Below are positions 6,563 through 13,210 of a DNA stretch of 17,605 bases, piece by piece. The translations under genes and the position numbers were made by a program. A model generated the notes under the pieces. The model was not told the origin of the DNA. It saw only the letters and a list, made by a program, of their open reading frames with translations, and did not search any database. Each line of letters opens with the position of its first letter. Position 1 is the first letter of the stretch. Origin of the DNA: Chromatiales bacterium (GTDB lineage: Bacteria; Pseudomonadota; Gammaproteobacteria; Chromatiales; Chromatiaceae); NCBI GenBank assembly GCA_024762485.1, contig JANTHH010000026.1, positions 1 to 17,605 on the forward strand, read 5' to 3'.

Positions 6563-8283
6563 CCATCGCCTGCGTTGGCATCGGCGTCAACGCAGGACTC
6601 GGGGTCGCGATCGGACCCGTCCACCGGGTGCGCCACGGCACCGACCCCCTGGAAACCCCCAGCCGGCACGGCGGCGACCTGGAGGCGGAACTGCAGCGCT
6701 ACCGCGAGGCCGTCGACCAGGCCGGTGCCGAGCTGCGTTCCATCCGCGAACAGATCCCCGCCTCCACCTCCAGCGACATCAGCGAGTTCATCGATACCCA
6801 TCTGTTGATGCTGGAGGACCGCGCCCTCACCGAAGGGCCGCTGGAGCTGATCCGCAGCGAGGGCCTCAGCGCCGAGTGGGCACTGCAGCATCGCCGTGAC
6901 GAGTTGATGCGGGTGTTCGACGAGATGGACGATCCCTACCTGCGCACACGCAAGGACGATATCCAGCACGTCACCCGGCGCATACTCAAGGCCCTGCTGC
7001 AGCAGACCGATGAAGAGCCGGCCGATCTCAGTGGCCACATCGTGCTCGCCGACGAGATCACCCCGGCGGACGCGATCCTGATGAAGCAGCGCGGCATCGC
7101 CGGCTTCATTACCGAATTCGGCGGCCCCATGTCACACACCGCCATCCTTGCCCGCAGCCTCGGCATTCCCGCCATTGTCGGCGCCCGGGGTGCCGGCAGC
7201 TGCCTGCGGCACCACGAGACCGTGGTGCTGGATGCCCGCCACGGGGTCGTCCTCGCCGACTGCGACGCGGCGGCCCTGGCCCATTTCCAGGGGCTGCAGG
7301 ATGCGCAGCGTCGCCATGCCCTCGCTCTGCAGCAACTGATCAGCGAACCGGCGCGCAGTCGCGACCAGGTCGAATTCAGCCTGCTGGGCAACATCGAACT
7401 GCCGGAGGATGTCGCCGCTGTGCGCGCCAACGGCGCCGACGGCATCGGCCTCTACCGCACTGAATTCCTCTACATGAACCGCGCTACGGCACCGGACGAG
7501 GAGGAGCATTTCGAGGCCTACCGGGCGGTGGTCGAGGGCATGGACGGCTTGCCGGTGACCATCCGCACCCTCGACCTCGGTGCCGACAAGCAGGTCGACG
7601 GCACCGCCGGCATCGGCGCCAACAACCCGGCGCTGGGACTGCGCGCCATCCGGCTCTGCCTCAAGGAGCCGGACCTGTTCCGCCCGCAGCTGCGGGCGAT
7701 CCTGCGCGCCTCCGCCCTCGGCCCGGTACGGCTGATGATCCCCATGCTGACCAATGTCTGGGAGGCCATCCAGGCCCGGGCGATGATCGAGGACTGCATG
7801 CGCGACCTCGAGCGCGAGGGTATCGCCTTCGACCCCGCGCTGCCGGTGGGCGGGATGATCGAGGTGCCCGCCGCCGCCTTGTCCGCCCACAGCTTCGCCG
7901 AGGAACTGGACTTTCTCTCGCTCGGCACCAACGACCTGATCCAGTACACCCTGGCCATCGACAGGGTGGACGACGAGGTCAACTATCTCTACGACCCGCT
8001 GCACCCTGCGGTGCTGCAGCTGATCAAGACCGTGATTGATGCCGGCCAGGCACACCGCATCCCGGTGAGCATGTGTGGCGAGATGGCCGGCGACCCGCTC
8101 TATGTGCCGCTGCTGGCCGGTCTCGGCCTGCGCCGCTTCAGCATGCAGGCCGGCCAGCTGCTCGATGCCAAACGTATCCTGCGCGAACTCGACATCGCCA
8201 CCCTCACGCCCCGCTGCGAACAGCTGCTGAAACAACTTCCCCAGGGCACCGACCCCCGGCAGCTCCAGCACCTGCTGCACTGA
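6559..8283 (+). CDS. ptsI: PTS enzyme I (phosphoenolpyruvate-protein phosphotransferase)
   Basis: Enzyme I (574 residues) takes phosphate from phosphoenolpyruvate and gives it to HPr, the first step of the relay. Residues 1-~140 hold the N-terminal part of the HPr-binding domain. The swivelling domain carries the phospho-His193 in GGPMSHTAILARSLGIPAIVG. The PEP-binding TIM barrel includes GIGLYRTEFL (Arg300), IRTLDLGADK (Arg336), GGMIEVPAAA (Glu435), LGTNDLIQYTLAIDR (Asn458, Asp459) and the proton donor Cys506 in SMCGEMAGD. Length matches PtsI (E. coli 575). There is no N-terminal GAF domain, so this is not the PtsP (EI-Ntr) form even though it sits with ptsN. GGGGAAGG (6548-6555) precedes the ATG. 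It is the last gene of the run that starts at rpoN. Confidence 0.97.
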   Translation: MTIACVGIGVNAGLGVAIGPVHRVRHGTDPLETPSRHGGDLEAELQRYREAVDQAGAELRSIREQIPASTSSDISEFIDTHLLMLEDRALTEGPLELIRSEGLSAEWALQHRRDELMRVFDEMDDPYLRTRKDDIQHVTRRILKALLQQTDEEPADLSGHIVLADEITPADAILMKQRGIAGFITEFGGPMSHTAILARSLGIPAIVGARGAGSCLRHHETVVLDARHGVVLADCDAAALAHFQGLQDAQRRHALALQQLISEPARSRDQVEFSLLGNIELPEDVAAVRANGADGIGLYRTEFLYMNRATAPDEEEHFEAYRAVVEGMDGLPVTIRTLDLGADKQVDGTAGIGANNPALGLRAIRLCLKEPDLFRPQLRAILRASALGPVRLMIPMLTNVWEAIQARAMIEDCMRDLEREGIAFDPALPVGGMIEVPAAALSAHSFAEELDFLSLGTNDLIQYTLAIDRVDDEVNYLYDPLHPAVLQLIKTVIDAGQAHRIPVSMCGEMAGDPLYVPLLAGLGLRRFSMQAGQLLDAKRILRELDIATLTPRCEQLLKQLPQGTDPRQLQHLLH

Positions 8284-8342
8284 GCCCCTCGCCAGAACCT
8301 CGACCTGTTCACCGAAAAAATGCACAAGCTGCTGAATTTCAG

Positions 8343-8383
8343 TGGCTTTCCTGCTGCCATTCGATACGACCCGCTGCTACACT
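8343..8383 (+). promoter_or_regulatory. Candidate promoter region of mgtE
   Basis: In the 136-base gap after ptsI there are two overlapping candidates. For sigma-70, CTGCCA (8354-8359), an 18-base spacer and TACACT (8378-8383), preceded by an extended -10 TGC, match the consensus at 4 of 6 and 4 of 6. For sigma-54, GG at 8344-8345 (within TGGC) and GC at 8356-8357 (within TGC) have the exact 10-base spacing of -24/-12 elements, but the intermediate bases match poorly. I see no magnesium riboswitch fold in this short gap. Confidence 0.3.
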
Positions 8384-8419
8384 GAAGGCCATCACCGCCA
8401 CCCCGTCGCCGCACCGATC

Positions 8420-9775
8420 ATGAGCCAGCCCGCCGAAACACCGCCGCATGATCGATTGGAACAGTTCCAGGAAATCCTCGATTCCGGCGCCCTGCGCCGT
8501 GCCGGCCGCCTGCTCAAGACCCTGGCACCGGGCGAGATCGCCCACCTGCTGGAGTCCCTGCCGCAGACCGAGCGCGAGATCCTCTGGGGACTGGTGGACG
8601 AGACCCAGGACGGCGAGATCCTGCTCGACGTCACCGACGATGTCCGCGATGACCTGATCCGCCGCATGGACGCGGACGAGATCCTCGCCGCCACCGACAA
8701 CCTCGACCTGGATGACCTGGCCGACCTGATCCAGGACCTGCCCAGCACCATCACCCGGGAGATCCTCGATTCGCTGGACAGCCAGCGCCGCAAGCGGCTG
8801 GAGAGCGTGCTCTCCTACCCGGAGGACACCGCCGGCGGCCTGATGAACACCGACACGGTGACGGTGCGCCCGGAGGTGACCCTGGACGTGGTGCTGCGCT
8901 ACCTGCGCCGCCTTGGTCACGTGCCGAAGGACACCGACCTGCTGTTCGTGGTCAACCGCAATGACGAGTATCTCGGCGTGCTGCGCCTGTCCGACCTGGT
9001 CACCCATGACCCGGAGGAGACCGTCGCCGAGGTGATGGTGCTGGACGTCAAGCCGATCCCTGCCAAAACGCCGGCCAACGAGGTGGCCCGTCGCTTCGAA
9101 CGACACGACCTGCTGTCGGCCCCGGTGGTTGACGATCAGGGCCACCTGCTTGGCCGGATCACGGTCGACGACGTGGTCGACGTGATCCGCGAAGAGGGCG
9201 AGCATCAATTCATGGGCCAGGCCGGCCTGTCCGAGGACGAGGACATGTTTGCCCCCGTGCTCTCCAGCACCCGCCGGCGCGCGGTCTGGCTGGGCATCAA
9301 CCTGCTGACCGCACTGCTCGCCTCCTGGGTGATCGGCCAGTTCGAGGACACCCTGCAGAAGGTGGTGGCGCTGGCGGTGCTGATGCCGATCGTCGCCAGC
9401 ATGGGCGGCATCGCCGGCACGCAGACCCTGACCATCGCCATCCGCGGTATCGCCCTGGGACAACTCTCGCACAAGAACGCCCGGGCACTGATCATCAAGG
9501 AACTGGCTGTCGGCGCACTCAATGGCCTGTTGTGGGCCTCGGTGGTGGCACTGATCGCCGGACTCTGGTTCGACAGCCTGCCGCTGGCCGTGCTGATCGC
9601 CGCGGCGATCATCATCAATCTGGTATTCGCCGCCCTGACCGGTGCGCTGCTGCCGCTGCTGCTGGAGCGCATGGGCATCGACCCGGCCCTGGCCGGCGGG
9701 GTGCTGCTGACCACCGTCACCGACGTGGTCGGATTCTTTGCCTTCCTCGGACTGGCCAGCCTGTTCCTGGTCTGA
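8420..9775 (+). CDS. mgtE: MgtE-type magnesium channel
   Basis: This 451-residue inner-membrane protein is an MgtE channel, which admits Mg2+ and closes when cytoplasmic Mg2+ is high. Residues ~10-130 form the acidic helical N domain (LLKTLAPGEIAHLLESLP; ILAATDNLDLDDLADLIQDLP). Residues ~133-255 form two CBS domains (YPEDTAGGLMNTD, LGVLRLSDLV; APVVDDQGHLLGRITVDDVVDVI). The C-terminal ~170 residues hold about five hydrophobic helices. These include LAVLMPIVASMGGIAGTQTLT and the helix with Asp435 (LLTTVTDVVGFF), the residue equivalent to the pore Asp of the Thermus protein. The ATG at 8420 gives the family's usual length of about 450; an in-frame ATG at 8342 would add an unlikely tail. The next gene starts within its stop codon (TGATG). 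Confidence 0.95.
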   Translation: MSQPAETPPHDRLEQFQEILDSGALRRAGRLLKTLAPGEIAHLLESLPQTEREILWGLVDETQDGEILLDVTDDVRDDLIRRMDADEILAATDNLDLDDLADLIQDLPSTITREILDSLDSQRRKRLESVLSYPEDTAGGLMNTDTVTVRPEVTLDVVLRYLRRLGHVPKDTDLLFVVNRNDEYLGVLRLSDLVTHDPEETVAEVMVLDVKPIPAKTPANEVARRFERHDLLSAPVVDDQGHLLGRITVDDVVDVIREEGEHQFMGQAGLSEDEDMFAPVLSSTRRRAVWLGINLLTALLASWVIGQFEDTLQKVVALAVLMPIVASMGGIAGTQTLTIAIRGIALGQLSHKNARALIIKELAVGALNGLLWASVVALIAGLWFDSLPLAVLIAAAIIINLVFAALTGALLPLLLERMGIDPALAGGVLLTTVTDVVGFFAFLGLASLFLV

Positions 9776-10545
9776 TGCCTCCGCGGGTGCTGCAGCGCAT
9801 CGACGGTGCAGACGGTCCCTTGATCGTCGAGCAGCAGGGGCGCCTGCGGCAGCTCCATTTCGGCAATGGCATCACCCAGTCCACCATCGACACCACCCTG
9901 CCCGGCCGTCTGCCGCTGGCAGCCAACCGCGCCATGCTCGCCCACCTGATGTTCGTCGATCCGCCTCGGCGGGTCCTGCTCGGCGGCTGCGGCGGTGGTG
10001 CGATCGCCCGCTGGTTCCATGCCCGGGATCCGGGTATCGCGGGGACCGCGGTGGAGGCCAGCAGCGAGGTGGCCGGACTGGCCCGCCGCTGGTTCGACTT
10101 CCCCGACCGGCATAGCGGCTGGCGCCTGGAGGTGGCGGACATCCGCGATCACCTCGCCCGCGACGGCGCGGCAGACACCGACTTCATCCTGCTGGACCTG
10201 GAGCAGGATGCGGCCTCGCCCGACTGGCTGGCATCGACCGGCTTTCTCGCCCATTGCCGGCAGCACCTGAGCGCACAGGGGGTGCTCACCCTGAACTGGA
10301 TCGCCGACGATGCCGAGCGATTCAGCCGGGCGCTGTCACGCATCCGCCAGGTATTCGACCGGCGCACCCTGTGTCTGCCGGTGCCTCAGCACGAAAACGT
10401 TATGATTCTTGCCTTCAAAGAGGTGCCGGCGCTGCAGGAGATGGCGACGCGCAGCCACCGTGCCGAGCAGCACTGGGGGCTGGAATTCACCACCTTCCTG
10501 CGGCGCCTGCAGCGCAGCAATCCGCCCGGCAGCGGCGTGTTCTGA
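9775..10545 (+). CDS. Spermidine synthase-fold protein of unknown function
   Basis: This 256-residue protein has the Rossmann fold of spermidine synthases and related S-adenosylmethionine enzymes. Residues 28-40 (HFGNGITQSTIDT) resemble the L-x-x-x-G-x-x-Q-S strand at the start of the SpeE fold. The nucleotide loop LLGGCGGGAIARWF is at 68-81. The acidic strand end is TAVEAS (Glu94), with an ADIRDHL segment at 121-127. At the position of the SpeE catalytic D-x-x-D-P, it has ILLDLEQDAAS (138-148): Asp141 is kept but the following Asp-Pro is lost. Aminopropyl transfer is therefore doubtful, and it should not be called SpeE on fold alone. The ATG overlaps the mgtE stop by one base, indicating co-translation with the Mg2+ channel. 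I assign no substrate. Confidence 0.8.
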   Translation: MPPRVLQRIDGADGPLIVEQQGRLRQLHFGNGITQSTIDTTLPGRLPLAANRAMLAHLMFVDPPRRVLLGGCGGGAIARWFHARDPGIAGTAVEASSEVAGLARRWFDFPDRHSGWRLEVADIRDHLARDGAADTDFILLDLEQDAASPDWLASTGFLAHCRQHLSAQGVLTLNWIADDAERFSRALSRIRQVFDRRTLCLPVPQHENVMILAFKEVPALQEMATRSHRAEQHWGLEFTTFLRRLQRSNPPGSGVF

Positions 10546-10566
10546 GGCACCGGCACATCCGCCGCC

Positions 10567-13047
10567 TCATTCCGGCGCATCCTCCATGCTCACCATGCCG
10601 CCGAGCACCTCGGTGAGCCTGCCCGGCCGGCCGAACAGAAAACCCTGCCCCACCGCACAACCCTGGCTGCGCAGGAAATCCAGCTGCTCCCCATTCTCGA
10701 CCCCCTCTGCCACCACCTGCAGGCCGAGACTGCCCGAGAGCGCGATGATGGCCTCGACGATGGCCGCATCGTCCGGGTCCGTGATGATGTCACGGATGAA
10801 ACTGCGGTCGATCTTCAGGCAATCGATGGGGAAGCGCTTGAGGTAACTCAGCGCCGAATAGCCGGTACCGAAATCGTCGATGGCAATCCTTATGCCCATG
10901 TCGCTGATGCGGCTGAGCGCCTCCAGGGTATGGCGGTCGTCACGCAGCAGCAGACGCTCGGTGATCTCGATCTCCAGCCGCCCGGCAGCCAGGCCCGAGC
11001 CCGCCAGCACCGCGCGAATGCTCTCAACCATGCCACCGCTGGAGAACTGTCGGCTCGACAGGTTGACGGCGACCTGCAGCGGCTCACCGTCGACCGAGAC
11101 CCGCGCCACCTCGGTGCAGGCGGTGCGCAGCACCCAGTCGCCGACCGGCACGATCAGCCCGGTCTCCTCCAGGATATCGATGAAACGATCGGGTCCGAGC
11201 AGCCCGAGATGGGGATGCTGCCAGCGCAGCAGCGCCTCGACACCGACCACAGCATCGCGTTCCAGATCGATCTGCGGCTGGTAGTGCAGCACGAACTGGT
11301 CACGCTGCAGGGCATAGCGCAGGTCCGTCTCCAGGGCCAGCCGGGTACTGGTCTCTACCCCCATGTCGGCGGCATAGAAACGGAAGGTGTTGCGACCCGT
11401 CTCCTTGGCACGGTACATGGCGATGTCGGCATTCTTGAGCAGGCTGCGGGCGTCCTGTGCGTCCTGTGGCGCGAGGCTGATACCGATACTGGTGGTGACG
11501 AACAGGGTGTTGTCCTGATCGACGAAGGGGGTGCCCAGTGCCTGCAGGATATTGCCGGCCACCGTCGCCGCATCCGCCGCCGCGTTGAGGTGTTCGAGGA
11601 TGACACCGAACTCGTCGCCGCCCAGGCGCGCCACCGTGTCACCCTCGCGCATGCACTCGCGAAGCCGCCGGGCGAACTCCTGCAGCAGGCGGTCGCCGAC
11701 ATCATGGCCAAGGGTATCGTTGATGACCTTGAACCTGTCGAGGTCGAGGAACAGCAGCGCGATCAGCCCCTCGTGTTCGGCGCGCTGATTCAGTGCATGG
11801 TCGAGACGATCGTGAAACAGTGCGCGATTGGGCAGGCCGGTGAGCACATCGTGATGTGCCAGGTACTGCAACTGTTCCTCCGTCTCCATGCGCCGGGTAA
11901 TGTCCTTGGAGGTGGCGACGAAATAATCGATTTCGCCATCCTCCCCACGCACCGGGGTGATGGTCTTTTCCTCGTAATAGAGTTCGCCCCCCTTGCGGCG
12001 GTTGACCAGCACACCTTCGAACACCTCGCCACGCTTGAGCTTTGCCCACATCTGCTCGTAGAAATGATCGTCGTGATAACCCGAGCGCAGATGCCCGGCA
12101 TTACGCCCCACGACCTCGTCACGTTGATAGCCGGTCATGGCCTGATAGGCGGGATTGACGTATTCGATGCAGCCCTGGGGATCGGTGATGCACACCGCCT
12201 CCGCACTCTGCTCCAGTGCATTGGACAGGCGTGCCATCCGTGCCTCTGCCTCATGGCGACTGGTGACATCGCGGATCAGGCCGAGGTAGCCGACCACCTC
12301 GCCCTCGTCATCACGCACCTTCACCCCGAGGGTCTCGCCCCAGAATTCGCTACCGTCCCGACGGCGGTAACGCACCTCGGTCACCGGCGCCTGATCGTCG
12401 TTGGCATCGCGGCTGAAGCGGCGTTGTCCCTGCAGGTGGTAGTCGTCGCCCGAGGCATACAGCATCTCGGTCCGGCGCCCGATCAGCGCCTCCTCCGGGT
12501 AGCCGAACAACGCCAGCGCCGCCGGGTTCAGCAGGGTCATGCGCCGTTCCAGGTCAGCGAACACCGCGGCATCGGTGATGGAATTGAAGATGGCGGCGAA
12601 CTGGGCATTGCGACGCATCTTCTCCGCGTCACGCCGCGCCCGCGCCTCGACAGCAGATGCCCGCGCCACCTCCGCCGCTTTCCGCTCGGTGACATCGAGA
12701 AAGATGCCGCTGAGCACCTGGCTGCCATCGGCACGGGTACGCACCTGCACCGAATCGCGCAGCCATACCACCCGGCCATCCGCGGCCACCATCCGGTACT
12801 CGAACACATGATTCTTTCCCGACTCGGTGTGCTGCTGGCAGAACAGTGGTGCCCAGTCGCGGTCTTCGGGGTGGATATGCTCCAGCCAGAACCCCGGCTG
12901 CCCCCAATCCTCCCGCGGGTATCCCAGCAAGGCCTCGATCTGTGGCCCGACATAGATGAACTGCCAGCTGACGGGATCCGCCTCCCAAGGGATGAATTCC
13001 GCGTTTTCCAGCAGTTGCAGGCAGTCTTCGGGACGGTCGATGTTCAT
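10567..13047 (-). CDS. PAS-PAS-PAS-GGDEF-EAL cyclic-di-GMP signalling protein
   Basis: This 826-residue protein is predicted to make and/or degrade cyclic-di-GMP in the cytoplasm; no signal peptide or membrane helix is visible. Three PAS sensor domains lie at about 13-124 (first ending GIFLDVTERKAAE), 146-265 (ending YLGLIRDVTSRHEAE) and 272-388 (ending YFVATSKDITRRMETE). The GGDEF domain starts at HHDVLTGLPNR (398-408). It has GGDEF at 476-480 and an inhibitory RxxD site at 467-470. The EAL domain has E604-A605-L606 in GVEALLRW, Asn662 in VNLSSRQF, ITER, DDFGTGYS (724-731), KIDRSF with Lys745, Glu781 and QGFLFGRP with Gln801. Every metal and catalytic position I can check is intact, so both activities are possible. 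It runs opposite to its neighbours, with only 21 bases between its stop and that of the preceding gene. The ATG has a weak Shine-Dalgarno. Confidence 0.95.
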   Translation of the reverse strand: MNIDRPEDCLQLLENAEFIPWEADPVSWQFIYVGPQIEALLGYPREDWGQPGFWLEHIHPEDRDWAPLFCQQHTESGKNHVFEYRMVAADGRVVWLRDSVQVRTRADGSQVLSGIFLDVTERKAAEVARASAVEARARRDAEKMRRNAQFAAIFNSITDAAVFADLERRMTLLNPAALALFGYPEEALIGRRTEMLYASGDDYHLQGQRRFSRDANDDQAPVTEVRYRRRDGSEFWGETLGVKVRDDEGEVVGYLGLIRDVTSRHEAEARMARLSNALEQSAEAVCITDPQGCIEYVNPAYQAMTGYQRDEVVGRNAGHLRSGYHDDHFYEQMWAKLKRGEVFEGVLVNRRKGGELYYEEKTITPVRGEDGEIDYFVATSKDITRRMETEEQLQYLAHHDVLTGLPNRALFHDRLDHALNQRAEHEGLIALLFLDLDRFKVINDTLGHDVGDRLLQEFARRLRECMREGDTVARLGGDEFGVILEHLNAAADAATVAGNILQALGTPFVDQDNTLFVTTSIGISLAPQDAQDARSLLKNADIAMYRAKETGRNTFRFYAADMGVETSTRLALETDLRYALQRDQFVLHYQPQIDLERDAVVGVEALLRWQHPHLGLLGPDRFIDILEETGLIVPVGDWVLRTACTEVARVSVDGEPLQVAVNLSSRQFSSGGMVESIRAVLAGSGLAAGRLEIEITERLLLRDDRHTLEALSRISDMGIRIAIDDFGTGYSALSYLKRFPIDCLKIDRSFIRDIITDPDDAAIVEAIIALSGSLGLQVVAEGVENGEQLDFLRSQGCAVGQGFLFGRPGRLTEVLGGMVSMEDAPE

Positions 13048-13210
13048 CGGGTGCTGGCTTGGTCGGGCTGTCGTGAATCAGGTATCGGGCCAAGCCTACA
13101 ACATCCAGACCCCGATGACAGGACAGGTGTTGACGCCCGGATCGCTATCGCGGCCCACCCGCTGCGTGCGGTATCCTTGACCGATTGAACGCCTGCAGAC
13201 CATCACCGCC
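13048..13210. other. Divergent intergenic region between the GGDEF-EAL gene and leuS
   Basis: These 163 bases must hold the promoters of both divergent genes. On the plus strand I see TTGACG at 13130-13135 and TATCCT at 13172-13177, but they are 36 bases apart and do not form one promoter. No convincing -10/-35 pair, leader peptide, attenuator or hairpin stands out on either strand. The leuS ATG at 13211 has only a weak ribosome binding site. Confidence 0.4.

Noticed and set aside
8284..8419. Mg2+ riboswitch upstream of mgtE
   Set aside because: The gap is only 136 bases, and I could not find the paired helices of an M-box or mgtA-type leader.
9404..9421. MgtE has GGIAG where many members have GGNAG, suggesting a broken channel
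   Set aside because: As I recall, proteobacterial MgtE proteins vary at this position. The pore Asp435 and overall length are normal, so there is no reason to call it defective.
9775..10545. Naming the spermidine synthase-fold gene speE
   Set aside because: The catalytic Asp-Pro is missing, and many proteins with this fold have other or unknown roles.
10930..13188. A 752-codon open frame on the plus strand opposite the GGDEF-EAL gene
   Set aside because: It is the antisense of a clear, motif-complete gene. Long antisense frames are expected from high-GC codon bias, and its translation is rich in Gln/His/Val with no recognisable domain.
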